NCBI RefSeq assembly: GCF_050410795.1
Contig: NZ_CP191258.1
Location: 3,906,001 to 3,970,000 of the forward strand
From: Fontivita pretiosa
Lineage (GTDB): Bacteria > Planctomycetota > Phycisphaerae > Tepidisphaerales > Tepidisphaeraceae
Direction: 5' to 3'
DNA length: 64,000 bases
Position 1 is the stretch's first letter. The number at the start of each line of letters is the position of its first letter. The notes under the pieces are model-generated. The model saw only the letters and a list, made by a program, of their open reading frames with translations, was not told the DNA's origin and ran no database searches. The translations under genes and the position numbers were made by a program. Shown here one piece after another: positions 17,628-31,589 of the stretch.

Positions 17628-18734
17628 CTACCACAAGGTCAACTGCGTGTGCCGCACGTGCGTGGCGGCGGTGTCGGGGCGGCGGAAGTGCTCGCCACAG
17701 AGCTGCGGTACGTCGCGATCCAGCCCGGCGCGTCGTCTGGCGATTTGGAACATCGCGCGGAACTGCTCGGCGAAGGCGCCGCTGCCGCGCATGCGCGAGT
17801 GGAACTCCGAGTCGTTCAACTTGCCTGCTCGAATCGAGCGAATGCGGTTGAGGATCTTGCGCTTGCGATCCGGATAATGACGGTCGAGCCAGGTCTGGAA
17901 GATGGTGGCCACCGCGCCTGGCAGGCGAAGGGGCACATAACCGCAGGTCCGCGCCCCCGCCCGCGCCGCCGCCGACAGGATCGCCGGCAGCTCGTGATCC
18001 GTCAGTCCCGGGATCAGCGGCGCGACCATCACGCCAACGGGTATCCCGGCCCCGGACAGCTCGGCAATGGTCTGGAGTCGGCGGCTCGGGGCCGCGGCGC
18101 GCGGCTCCATGGCGGCACTGAGCGCCGCATCCAGCGTGGTGACCGACACGAACACGATCGCGGCCTGGTATCGCGACAGCTCCGACAGCAGATCGAGATC
18201 GCGTGTGACCAGATGGCTCTTGGTGACGATACCGACGGGGTTGCGGAATTCGGCGCAGACCTCCAGGCAGCCCCGGGTGATCCGAAGCCGCCGCTCGATG
18301 GGCTGGTAACAGTCGGTTACCCCTGCGAACGCAATCGCCTGCCCCAGCCACTTGGGGCTGCTCAGCTCCTTTCGCAGAAGCTGCGGCGCGTCGAGCTTGA
18401 CGAAGATTTTGGTCTCGAAATCCAGCCCGGCGCCCAGTGACAGGTATTCATGCGTTGGCCGGGCGTAGCAGTAGACGCATCCGTGCTCACACCCGCGGTA
18501 GGGGTTGATCGAATACTCAAAGCCTACGTCCGGGCTGTCGTTGTGACAGATGATGGATCGCGACGTATCGCGAAAGTACTGGGTGGGCGGCAAGGTGGGG
18601 TCGGCTGACTCGGTTTGCAGCCAGTCCGGATCCGGTTCAAGGACGATCGGGTCGAACCGGTTGGGCGGGTTATCAACGGCTGCGCGGCCGTGGATGGTGA
18701 GCGGGATTCTGGGCATTGCAGTCAAACTCGACAT
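17628..18734 (-). CDS. PA0069-family (SplB-like) radical SAM protein
   Basis: About 368 residues. The frame extends to 18917, but the ATG at 18734 (MSSLTAMPRIP) lies about 25 bp downstream of a TACAAT -10 box and is favoured. The family hallmark GRAAVDNPPNRFDP is near the N-terminus. The radical SAM cluster C82-x3-C86-x2-C89 lies in NPYRGCEHGCVYCYARPTHE, typical of this family and related to the spore photoproduct lyase lineage. The C-terminus ends QLTLW. The product is a [4Fe-4S]/SAM enzyme of unknown substrate, thought to act on DNA damage because of SplB similarity and frequent linkage to repair genes. Here it sits directly upstream of ada, which supports a repair role. Confidence 0.9.
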   Translation of the reverse strand: MSSLTAMPRIPLTIHGRAAVDNPPNRFDPIVLEPDPDWLQTESADPTLPPTQYFRDTSRSIICHNDSPDVGFEYSINPYRGCEHGCVYCYARPTHEYLSLGAGLDFETKIFVKLDAPQLLRKELSSPKWLGQAIAFAGVTDCYQPIERRLRITRGCLEVCAEFRNPVGIVTKSHLVTRDLDLLSELSRYQAAIVFVSVTTLDAALSAAMEPRAAAPSRRLQTIAELSGAGIPVGVMVAPLIPGLTDHELPAILSAAARAGARTCGYVPLRLPGAVATIFQTWLDRHYPDRKRKILNRIRSIRAGKLNDSEFHSRMRGSGAFAEQFRAMFQIARRRAGLDRDVPQLCGEHFRRPDTAATHVRHTQLTLW

Positions 18735-18760
18735 CGCCACAGTGGGGTGCGGCGACGGAT

Positions 18761-18766
18761 ATTGTA
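18761..18766 (-). promoter_or_regulatory. -10-like TACAAT upstream of the radical SAM-ada pair
   Basis: TACAAT (5/6 match) on the minus strand, about 27 bp before the ATG at 18734. No clear -35 was found. Confidence 0.4.
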
Positions 18767-18888
18767 TTGGCATGGGCGGGGCGCTGGCGGGCGATTCGTA
18801 AAGATTGGTTTGCCATTTGCTAAACGGGGCGGGTGCACGGCCTGCAATCCACTGCGTGGCCGGCCCGTTGCCGGAGGTCTTATCAGAC

Positions 18889-18904
18889 TCCGGATCAATC
18901 CGGA
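18889..18904. repeat. Perfect palindrome upstream of the HC1 promoter
   Basis: TCCGGATCAATCCGGA, two 7-base arms around CA, sits 14 bp before the -35 of the HC1 promoter and is followed by ATTTTC. It could be an operator or a short terminator stem. Confidence 0.4.
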
Positions 18905-18917
18905 ATTTTCGCCTCAT

Positions 18918-18946
18918 TTGACACCCTCAAGCCCCATCAGTATCGT
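18918..18946 (+). promoter_or_regulatory. Strong sigma70-type promoter of the HC1 gene
   Basis: A perfect TTGACA (18918-18923), a 17-bp spacer and TATCGT (18941-18946). The start codon at 18980 is about 34 bp downstream with GGAGG at 18971-18975. This is the best promoter-consensus match seen in the window. Confidence 0.7.
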
Positions 18947-18979
18947 TTTTCGCTCAATACAGACCCTTTGGAGGTTCTT

Positions 18980-19183
18980 ATGCCTTTGCAGGAATACGAG
19001 ACGCTGAAGCGGCTGGTGGAAGAGGCGGCGGAAGATGTGCAGAAGGCGGCAGGGGGCAACAAGGCCGCCGGAACCCGAGTCCGCAAGAAGATGCAGGAAA
19101 TCAAGGCGGCCGCTCAGGAAGTGCGCAAGAAGATTCTCGAGGGGCGCGAGGCCGAGCCCGAAGCGCCGCAGCAGACATCGTAG
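18980..19183 (+). CDS. Histone H1-like nucleoid protein (HC1 family)
   Basis: 67 residues, very hydrophilic and helical. The core GGNKAAGTRVRKKMQEIKAA matches the conserved segment of chlamydial Hc1 and its planctomycete/verrucomicrobial relatives ('GNKAA..RVR...'). Lys/Arg/Ala-rich helices follow, without the long Lys/Ala tail of Chlamydia. It would bind DNA and compact the nucleoid. The ATG at 18980 has GGAGG at ideal spacing. The longer in-frame start at 18833 lies upstream of the promoter and is rejected. The small gene and strong promoter fit an abundant DNA-binding protein. Confidence 0.82.
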   Translation: MPLQEYETLKRLVEEAAEDVQKAAGGNKAAGTRVRKKMQEIKAAAQEVRKKILEGREAEPEAPQQTS

Positions 19184-19261
19184 GCTGCTGCGCCCGAGAG
19201 TGCGGCTCCGGGCGCAAGGCCCTGTAACCGCTTTGACTGTTTCGGATTGCATCGGCCAACC

Positions 19262-19735
19262 ATGCCGCCACAACTGCTCTTTGACCTTTCGGGCATCGAT
19301 CTGAATGAGGTCGCCTACGACCAGGAGGCTATACGCCAGTGCAACCCCCAGCGCGGGGACATGGAGCAACTCAACGGAATTATCTTCGCCGATCCTTCCA
19401 AGGGGCGGATTGTCGGGTTTAAGGATGTCAGGCCCGATGAGTTCTGGGTTCCCGGGCACATTCCCGGCCGGCCGCTGCTGCCCGGCGTGCTGATGATCGA
19501 AGCCGGGGCGCAACTGGCCAGCTTCTACACCCGCAAGTTCGTCGGTTGGAAGGGATTCATCGGCTTTGGCGGCCTGGAAAACTGCAAGTTCCGCCAGCAA
19601 GTTCCACCCGGGGTTCGTATGTACCTGCTCGGCCAGAAGATTTGGGAACGCCACCACCTGATCTGCTGCAATGTTCAAGGGCTGGTCAACGGCAACCTCG
19701 CGTTTGAGGCATCGATCATCGGCACCGAGTTGTGA
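19262..19735 (+). CDS. FabZ-like (3R)-hydroxyacyl-ACP dehydratase (hotdog fold)
   Basis: About 157 residues from the ATG at 19262. The TTG at 19247 is the only longer start. The active-site helix GHIPGRPLLPGVLMIEAGAQ has the catalytic His66 and Glu80 of the FabA/FabZ type. Lys/Asn-rich beta strands follow (GFGGLENCKFRQQVPPGV). The N-terminus is longer than in classical FabZ. In this phylum FabZ-like proteins also occur in polyunsaturated lipid and lipid A-type clusters. Whether this is the main housekeeping FabZ of the cell is unknown. It follows HC1 by 78 bp in the same direction and may share its transcript. Confidence 0.88.
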   Translation: MPPQLLFDLSGIDLNEVAYDQEAIRQCNPQRGDMEQLNGIIFADPSKGRIVGFKDVRPDEFWVPGHIPGRPLLPGVLMIEAGAQLASFYTRKFVGWKGFIGFGGLENCKFRQQVPPGVRMYLLGQKIWERHHLICCNVQGLVNGNLAFEASIIGTEL

Positions 19736-19849
19736 TAGCGCCGCCGGGTGGTGCCTCCCACGAGAGGGCGACCCGGCTGCCACGATCCACAGTCATCCGC
19801 CAGGCGCCGGGATCGCCAATTGACCGGCGGAAATCTAAAATCTGTGGCG

Positions 19850-20722
19850 ATGTCTTTCTCGCTGCTTGAGCCACTGCGGCAGATTCCCATCGCCTGCATC
19901 GATGTGGAGACCACCGGTGCCAGTGCCGAGTTCGGTGACCGCGTCATCGAGGTGGCCGTGGGACGCATCGAAGGCGGGAAGCTGGTGCGTCGATATCAGA
20001 GGCTGATCGATCCGCAGCGCCGCATCAGCCCCGGGGTCACGGCGCTGACCGGCATCACGCAGAAGATGGTCGCCGGCCAGCCGACCTTTGCCGATCAACT
20101 CCCCGATCTGTTGAAGGTTCTCAAAGGGGCGGTGATCCTCGGGCACAATGTGCGTTTTGACCTGTCGTTCCTGCATCGTGAGTTTCGCGCCGCCCAACTG
20201 GAGCTGACTCGGGAGCTTGGCGATGTACAGGTTCTGGACACGGTGCGTATAGCCCGGCGACGGTTCGGGCGCGGAGGCAACGGGCTGCAAACGTTGTGTC
20301 GCAGGCTTGGGTATCAGCCCGAGACGGCGCACCGCGCGCTGGCGGACGTGATCACCACATGCAGTGTCTTCGAGCGCCTGATCGAACCAGTGGGCGGTTG
20401 GCGGATCAGCCTCTGCGACGCCATCGCCCAGCAGGGCGGACCCATGGGGCTGCTCCCCGCCAGCCCGCGGCAAAGCCTGCTGCCACTGGAACTGGAAGAG
20501 GCGCTGGAACATCGCAGCCCGATGATGCTGGAGTACTTGGATGCGCACGACAACCGCACACGGCGGATCATTCAGCCGATACAGGTTCGCCGATTTCACG
20601 GGGAGCTGATTCTGGTCGCCCACTGCCAGCTTCGCAACGACCGGCGGCATTTCAAGCTTTCGCGAATTGTTCAGTTGACGCGAGTGAGTGATGCAGCGGT
20701 TGGCGGCTCGTCCGGCATATGA
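19850..20722 (+). CDS. DnaQ-family 3'-5' exonuclease fused to a WYL-type domain
   Basis: About 290 residues from the ATG at 19850. The DEDDh exonuclease core is intact: Exo I DVETTG (D18, E20), Exo II GHNVRFD (D104) and Exo III HRALAD (H161, D166). This is the proofreading-type fold related to the DNA polymerase III epsilon subunit. Residues about 215-283 form a C-terminal domain matching the WYL pattern: MMLEYLD..., TRRIIQPIQVRR, LILVAHCQLRNDRRHFKLSRI. WYL domains bind ligands, probably nucleic acid, and normally occur in transcription regulators of defence and DNA-damage systems. The fusion suggests a nuclease whose activity or binding is tuned by a nucleic-acid ligand. It is probably not the replicative epsilon subunit. 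Confidence 0.85.
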   Translation: MSFSLLEPLRQIPIACIDVETTGASAEFGDRVIEVAVGRIEGGKLVRRYQRLIDPQRRISPGVTALTGITQKMVAGQPTFADQLPDLLKVLKGAVILGHNVRFDLSFLHREFRAAQLELTRELGDVQVLDTVRIARRRFGRGGNGLQTLCRRLGYQPETAHRALADVITTCSVFERLIEPVGGWRISLCDAIAQQGGPMGLLPASPRQSLLPLELEEALEHRSPMMLEYLDAHDNRTRRIIQPIQVRRFHGELILVAHCQLRNDRRHFKLSRIVQLTRVSDAAVGGSSGI

Positions 20723-20784
20723 CTGACCGGCTGATGAGGCAGCGTCCGGATGAGGCCGCAAAAGGATATGACGAGAGCAGAGAG

Positions 20785-20800
20785 TTCCCGATTTTGGGAA
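20785..20800. repeat. 16-bp inverted repeat in the 20723-20939 intergenic
   Basis: TTCCCGATTTTGGGAA, arms TTCCC/GGGAA around GATTTT, in an otherwise featureless spacer. Operator-like, but without a known partner. Confidence 0.3.
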
Positions 20801-20886
20801 TTTCCAAACCTTTATGCGCTGCCGGCCGGGGGCGGGTGTCGGACAAGTCAGGATGTCATGGGCGACAAAATGGCGTGTTGTGGTGC

Positions 20887-20915
20887 TTGGCCTCGGGTAG
20901 CATCGCGCCTACAGT
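20887..20915 (+). promoter_or_regulatory. Sigma70-type promoter for the 20940 small gene
   Basis: TTGGCC (20887-20892), 17 bp, then TACAGT (20910-20915), 24 bp before the GTG start. The stretch GCGCCTACAGTTGC (20905-20918) recurs almost exactly before the kinase gene at 28937. Confidence 0.5.
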
Positions 20916-20939
20916 TGCCTCGTAAGGAGGACTATCCCG

Positions 20940-21305
20940 GTGTCATCTGAGCCTCGTCCAGCGGCTTTGCGTCCCCAGTCTTCAGCTATGCGATCCGCAC
21001 CCCTGCCCGAATCCGATCTGGTGCTGAATTATCTGACAACCCAGCAGCATCTTCAGCCGCATCAGCCGGTGGGGCAGGTGCTGGAGCAGACCGTACAGGC
21101 ACTGGGCTGCTGCCCGCAGGCCGTCGAGCGCGCCCGCCAGTGGCTGGCAGTGGATGGCGCGCGTGCCATCGGGCGACTTCGCCGCAGCGAGCTGGTGCAA
21201 CTTGCCCGGGTCGTGCATCGGTTCTGGATGCACAATCTTGGCAATTCCGAGTCTTCCAACCAACCCTCCCCCAGTCCTGCTCCGCTTCCGCCGGTCGCAC
21301 ACTGA
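20940..21305 (+). CDS. Small protein of unknown function
   Basis: 121 residues; no family recognised. The GTG start is supported by AAGGAGG nine bases upstream and by a promoter-like TTGGCC-17-TACAGT. The middle (about 26-95) is helical and rich in Gln/Leu/Arg (VLNYLTTQQH..., GQVLEQTVQAL, LVQLARVVHRFW). It looks like a small helical bundle. Both ends are Pro/Ser-rich and likely disordered. It contains one Cys-Cys pair. The next gene (SirB1-like) starts 80 bp downstream in the same direction. Confidence 0.6.
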   Translation: MSSEPRPAALRPQSSAMRSAPLPESDLVLNYLTTQQHLQPHQPVGQVLEQTVQALGCCPQAVERARQWLAVDGARAIGRLRRSELVQLARVVHRFWMHNLGNSESSNQPSPSPAPLPPVAH

Positions 21306-21385
21306 AGCCACATCGCTGGATGGCATAGATTGTGCTGTTGGAAAGGGCGTCTGGCCGATAGAAGCAAACGGCCACGGAGATTGCC

Positions 21386-22225
21386 ATGACGCCCGCACTA
21401 CCCCTGTGCTGCAATCCTGAAGCATTCCGGCTGCTGGCGCGACAGGTGCCCACGATCGACTCGCCGGACGCGCTGCTTCAAGGCGCCGTGGCGATCGCGA
21501 TGCACCAGATGCCGAATGTGGATCCGGCTAAAGTGGATGCCACGCTTCAGGGCTACGCCGACGCCATTCGCCGCCGGGTTCGCGGCTCCCAGCCCCAGGC
21601 GCTGCTGGCGCATCTGCATGCCTACCTGTTCGATGAGCTTGGCTTCGTCGGCAACACCGAGAACTACTACAACACCGCCAACAGTTACCTGCCGGCCGTG
21701 CTCAAGAGCAAACGCGGCCTGCCCATTACGCTCAGCCTGATCTACAAGATCGTCGGCGAACGGCTGGGGCTTCGTGTGCATGGCCTGGGCTTGCCTGGCC
21801 ACTTCATGGCTCTGGTCGAACTCAGCCCACGGGAATCGATGATCGTGGACTGCTTTGCGGGCGGGCGGATCGTCACGCCCGAGCAGGCGCAAGCGGCCGT
21901 GCAGGAACGCTTCGGGCCGGAACTGGAATGGTCCGACGAGTTCTTTGCCCCGGTGTGCAATCTGCACTGGCTGACCCGAATGCTTCAGAATCTGCTGCAC
22001 ATCTTTGGCGGCAACGGGCACTACAGCGACGTGGCGGCCATGCTCGAAATGGAAATGCTCCTCTGGCCACAGCAGACGCACCTGCAACGCGATCTGGCGC
22101 TGGTGCTGGCACGCATCGGCCTGTCGCAGCCCGCGTCCATGTGGCTGGACAAGTACCTGCGGGACAATCCCGACGACCCGCAGAAGTCAGACCTCCTTCA
22201 GTTGCTGGAAGTGCTCACGACGTAG
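21386..22225 (+). CDS. SirB1/transglutaminase-like family protein
   Basis: 279 residues. The conserved core is ENYYNTANSYLPAVLKSKRG, then GLPITLSLIYKIVGERLGL and HGLGLPGHFMALV. This is the hallmark of the SirB1 family (transglutaminase-like fold). Cys/His/Asp catalytic residues of true transglutaminases are not all recognisable, and SirB1 itself has no proven reaction. The C-terminal 100 residues are helical and TPR-like (QRDLALVLARIGLSQPA...). The ATG has CGGAG seven bases upstream. Converges on carB across a short hairpin. Confidence 0.85.
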   Translation: MTPALPLCCNPEAFRLLARQVPTIDSPDALLQGAVAIAMHQMPNVDPAKVDATLQGYADAIRRRVRGSQPQALLAHLHAYLFDELGFVGNTENYYNTANSYLPAVLKSKRGLPITLSLIYKIVGERLGLRVHGLGLPGHFMALVELSPRESMIVDCFAGGRIVTPEQAQAAVQERFGPELEWSDEFFAPVCNLHWLTRMLQNLLHIFGGNGHYSDVAAMLEMEMLLWPQQTHLQRDLALVLARIGLSQPASMWLDKYLRDNPDDPQKSDLLQLLEVLTT

Positions 22226-22245
22226 GCGGCAGACAGGAAGTTAGA

Positions 22246-22277
22246 GATGAGAGACTGGAGACTGTGGCCGCAGTTTC

Positions 22278-22282
<5 letters not shown>
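22246..22282. terminator. Bidirectional hairpin between SirB1-like gene and carB
   Basis: GATGAGAGACTG (22246-22257) and CAGTTTCTCATC (22271-22282) pair with one G-U. The structure overlaps the carB stop codon and lies between two convergent genes. No U-run is visible in either direction. Confidence 0.45.
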
Positions 22283-25859
<3,577 letters not shown>

Positions 25860-25945
25860 CGAAGTCGAGTGACTTTATCCGCCGGCGGTTTTCTGTCCAA
25901 TGGTTGGCCCACTTGCCCCCGAAACAGGCGGCAAATCCCCCGATC

Positions 25946-25954
25946 TGCTATCAT
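25946..25954 (+). promoter_or_regulatory. Extended -10 promoter of the lipase gene
   Basis: TGC followed by TATCAT (25949-25954, 5/6), an extended -10 element, 26 bp before the ATG at 25981. No -35 is needed for such promoters and none is clear. Confidence 0.45.
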
Positions 25955-25980
25955 GCCTGCCCAGGCTCGTATTCACGGGC

Positions 25981-26748
25981 ATGGTACCCATCGTCCTCCA
26001 GCACGGCCTGTTCGGCTTCGGCCAGTTCGAACTGGCCAAGCTCAAGCTCTCGTATTTTCGCAGAATTGATGATGCGCTGCTGGAACGCGGGCATCCGCTG
26101 ATCGTCTCGCGGGTTCATCCCACCGGGCCGATCCGCTTGCGTGCCGCGCAACTTAAAAGGACGATTCTTCAGCAAATCGAAGCCCGGCGCATTGAACAGC
26201 GGGTCGTCATCATCGCCCATTCGATGGGCGGGCTGGATGCCCGATACATGGTCAGCAGGCTGGGCATGGCCAGTCACGTGGCCGCGATTGTGACCGTCTG
26301 CACCCCGCATCGCGGCAGCCCGTATGCCGACTGGTGCCTGAAAAACCTCGGAAAGCGCCTGGGCGGGCTGAAGGTGATGAACCTGCTTGGGCTGGATGTG
26401 CGGGCCGTCTCGGATCTGAGCGTGGAGTCCTGCGCCCGCTTCAATGAATGCGTTCCCGACCATCCGGATGTCAGATATTACTCCATCAGCGCCGCCAGGC
26501 CCTGGCACCACGTCCCGCCCTTCTTGCTTCACTCGCACAGGCTGATTTACGATCGCGAGGGAGATAACGACGGATTGGTTTCCGTCGCCAGCGCCCGCTG
26601 GGGTCAGCATCTTGAAACCTGGCCGGCGGATCATCTGCACGTGATCAACAAACGACTGGTCCCGGAGATAAAAAACCGTACAGGGGACATCGTGCCGTAT
26701 TACCTGCGCGCCCTGGATCGAATACTCGTTTCTGACGGACTCCTATGA
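25981..26748 (+). CDS. Alpha/beta hydrolase, lipase/PGAP1-like esterase
   Basis: About 255 residues from the ATG at 25981. The frame opens earlier at 25900. The oxyanion segment PIVLQHGLFGFG and the nucleophile elbow AHSMGGLDARY (Ser81) are clear. TVCTPHRGSPYADW follows, and this phrase is typical of lipases related to bacterial triacylglycerol lipase and eukaryotic PGAP1. The catalytic Asp and His are likely in EGDNDGLVSV and DHLHV. There is no signal peptide, so the protein is probably cytosolic or membrane-associated. Its stop overlaps the next start (ATGA at 26745), which points to translational coupling with the oxidoreductase. Confidence 0.88.
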   Translation: MVPIVLQHGLFGFGQFELAKLKLSYFRRIDDALLERGHPLIVSRVHPTGPIRLRAAQLKRTILQQIEARRIEQRVVIIAHSMGGLDARYMVSRLGMASHVAAIVTVCTPHRGSPYADWCLKNLGKRLGGLKVMNLLGLDVRAVSDLSVESCARFNECVPDHPDVRYYSISAARPWHHVPPFLLHSHRLIYDREGDNDGLVSVASARWGQHLETWPADHLHVINKRLVPEIKNRTGDIVPYYLRALDRILVSDGLL

Positions 26749-27770
26749 CGACGCTGAACTTTGCCCTCGTTGGCTGTGGTGGGATGGCCAATGCCCACGC
26801 CCAGCAAATCCAGAAGATTCCGGAAGTGAAAGTGGTTGCGCTGGTGGACCCGCTGCCGGGGCAGACCGCGACCTTCAGGCAGAAATACTTCCCCGATGCC
26901 GTGGAGTTTGACTCCTACGAGAAACTGCTGGAGAAGCCGCCGACCAGGCTCGATGCCGTCGTTCTCGTTACGCCCCACACCACCCATTACGCCCAGGCCA
27001 AGGCGGCGCTGGAACGCGGCATCCACGTGCTGGTCGAAAAACCCATGGTCACCAGCGTCGAACATGCCTATGACCTGTGGCGGACGGTCAAGCGCAGCGG
27101 CAAGCTGCTGGCCATCGCCGCCCAGGCGCCCTACACCCGCGAATACCAGTGCCTGGCCTGGATGCGCGACTCGGGGAGGCTTGGGCGCATCTCCCTGGCC
27201 TGTGGGTGGCTCAGCCAGAACTGGCTGCAACACACCCGTGGCAAGTGGAGGCAGGATCCGGTGCTGTCGGGCGGCGGACAGATGTACGACAGCGGCGCGC
27301 ACGTGCTCAATGCGTTGCTGTGGCTGATCAACAGCCCGGTCGTCGAGGTCGCCTGCTTCTACGACAACTGTGGCGCCCCCGTCGAGATCGACGGCGTGGC
27401 CAGTGCCAAATTCGCCAATGGCACGCTGGCCAGCGTCGCGATCGGCGGCAGCGGCGTGCACTGGGACAACCAGATCATGATCCAGACCGACAAGCTCGTG
27501 GCCAAGACCGGCGCCCACGGCGGCTGGCTGGATCTGACCGGCCCCGGCGGACGCAGAATCTACCCCCGGATCGACGACCCGGATCATCCCGCTTCCGGAA
27601 CGCCCGTGTTCAATTTCGTCAACGCCTTGCTCGGAAAACAACAACTGGTGCTTCCGGTGCGATACGGCGTGCTGCTGAGCGTGCTGCTTGATGCCATGTA
27701 CCGCTCGGCCCGCGAAAAACGCATCGTGCACGTCGATCCCGTGCCCGAAGAACCAGACGATCGCAGCTAG
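26745..27770 (+). CDS. Gfo/Idh/MocA-family oxidoreductase
   Basis: 341 residues. The N-terminal Rossmann domain has the FALVGCGGMANAHA nucleotide motif, and the conserved EKPM (Lys) follows at the end of that domain. The C-terminal half is the dimerising beta-sheet domain, with GGGQMYDSGAHVLNALLWL matching the usual GG...D.G.H signature that holds the catalytic Asp/His. These enzymes oxidise or reduce sugars, inositols or amino-sugar derivatives using NAD(P). Translationally coupled to the upstream lipase gene. The substrate is unknown. Confidence 0.93.
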   Translation: MTTLNFALVGCGGMANAHAQQIQKIPEVKVVALVDPLPGQTATFRQKYFPDAVEFDSYEKLLEKPPTRLDAVVLVTPHTTHYAQAKAALERGIHVLVEKPMVTSVEHAYDLWRTVKRSGKLLAIAAQAPYTREYQCLAWMRDSGRLGRISLACGWLSQNWLQHTRGKWRQDPVLSGGGQMYDSGAHVLNALLWLINSPVVEVACFYDNCGAPVEIDGVASAKFANGTLASVAIGGSGVHWDNQIMIQTDKLVAKTGAHGGWLDLTGPGGRRIYPRIDDPDHPASGTPVFNFVNALLGKQQLVLPVRYGVLLSVLLDAMYRSAREKRIVHVDPVPEEPDDRS

Positions 27771-27910
27771 CGTGCGGTGCCACCGCCGATCGCTGTGAGT
27801 CCCTTCCTGTTCCTCGTGCTGCGCACGCCCGCCTGTACGCTCGCGTGAGTTATCGGTCCTGCGTTGGCATCCGATTTAGGATATTTCCCTATCTGCCGAT
27901 ACAGGATTCC

Positions 27911-28870
27911 ATGAACAGCACGTTGGCTGCGATCGTTAAATCCATCCTGCCCGCGGCGCAATGGCGGCTCGTTCGCCGCGCCACCAACCGGTTACGCTGG
28001 CTGCTCAAGTTCCGCCTGATGCGGATGTATGGCTTTCCCATCCTTCAACACCCCTGGGTCGCTGCCAAGTATGTCCTGTGGGATCCGGAGGTCGAGAGCT
28101 ACACGTATGAACTGGCCAACGAGTCCGAGTACGTTGCATTCATCGCACCGCGGCTGGGTGTGCAGCCGCAACAGGTCCGCGCCTGGATCGACGAGGCCAG
28201 GACGGATCCGTATCTGACCCGCGATCGCGGCTTTCGCTGGAGCGCCAAACGACGGCTTCCCCTGGGAAACCGCCTCATGTGGTATCCCATCGCTCGGGCC
28301 CTCAAACCGAAGTTGATCGTCGAGGCCGGGGTCCATGAGGGGCTCGGCTCGGAAATGTTCCTGGTGGCCCTGGACCGCAACGCATCCGAAGGCTTCCCCG
28401 GACGGTTGATCTCGTTTGACATTCACGAGGATACCGGATGGCTGGTGCACCCGGACCTTCGCGCCCGCTGGACGCGCATCATCGAATCCACCCTCACCGG
28501 CATGCCGAAGGCGCTGCAAGGCCTGGAGGTGGATCTTTACATTCACGAGACGCCGCACGAGCCGCAGATCATCGGCGCCGAGCTGCGCTGCGCGTTGCGC
28601 CACGCCGCCCAACGCCTGGTCGTCATCGACTCCAGCGGCCTGATCCAAACCGTCCTGCGCGACCAGTGCGTAGTGCACGGCGGCTCTCACCACTTCTTCC
28701 TCGATCAACCGAAGAACCATATCGTCCGCAGTTACGGGATGGGCCTGGCATTCTTCGAGCGCAGCCGGATCCGCCTTGAGGCCTTGAACGACGATTCGCG
28801 GCAGGACGTGCAAAACCTCCATGGGAACTGTGGCAGAGCGTCCGATGGTCCGCTGGCCGATGCAGCGTAG
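27911..28870 (+). CDS. SAM-dependent methyltransferase-like protein (TylF/Methyltransf_24 type)
   Basis: About 319 residues. The GTG at 27845 is an alternative start, but ATG 27911 has an AGGA nine bases upstream. The segment LIVEAGVHEGLGSEMFLVAL fits motif I of class I methyltransferases with a changed glycine pattern (E-x-G-x-x-x-G). It is followed by the acidic ISFDIHEDTGW (motif II) and a 'VVIDSSG' motif IV-like strand. These resemble TylF/cephalosporin hydroxylase-related and macrocin O-methyltransferase-like families. Similar glycan-modifying methyltransferases occur in surface polysaccharide loci. No partner gene is visible and the glycine motif is weak, so the activity is only probable. 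Confidence 0.55.
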   Translation: MNSTLAAIVKSILPAAQWRLVRRATNRLRWLLKFRLMRMYGFPILQHPWVAAKYVLWDPEVESYTYELANESEYVAFIAPRLGVQPQQVRAWIDEARTDPYLTRDRGFRWSAKRRLPLGNRLMWYPIARALKPKLIVEAGVHEGLGSEMFLVALDRNASEGFPGRLISFDIHEDTGWLVHPDLRARWTRIIESTLTGMPKALQGLEVDLYIHETPHEPQIIGAELRCALRHAAQRLVVIDSSGLIQTVLRDQCVVHGGSHHFFLDQPKNHIVRSYGMGLAFFERSRIRLEALNDDSRQDVQNLHGNCGRASDGPLADAA

Positions 28871-28892
28871 CGTGCAATGGGCAAAGCGTGTG

Positions 28893-28910
28893 GCAGGCGA
28901 TGCCGCCTGC
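28893..28910. repeat. Hairpin GCAGGCG-ATGC-CGCCTGC
   Basis: A 7-bp perfect stem with a 4-base loop, 23 bp after the methyltransferase-like stop. There is no U-tract. It may terminate that transcript. Confidence 0.35.
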
Positions 28911-28936
28911 GGTCTGAAGGCCCGTGGCGTCCCGGG

Positions 28937-28950
28937 GCGCCTACAATTGC
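28937..28950 (+). promoter_or_regulatory. -10 region TACAAT before the kinase gene, part of a repeated 14-mer
   Basis: GCGCCTACAATTGC contains TACAAT (28942-28947, 5/6) and is 13/14 identical to 20905-20918. The start codon is 23 bp downstream of the -10. No clear -35 was seen. Confidence 0.45.
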
Positions 28951-28970
28951 GCCGCTGAGCAGGAGGGCTG

Positions 28971-31562
<2,592 letters not shown>

Positions 31563-31589
31563 CTCTTTTCGCCGCTTGCGGAGGGTGCG

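Noticed and set aside
20785..20805. A sequence resembling a eukaryotic NF-kB site (GGGAATTTCC) beside the inverted repeat
   Set aside because: Chance match; not meaningful in bacteria.
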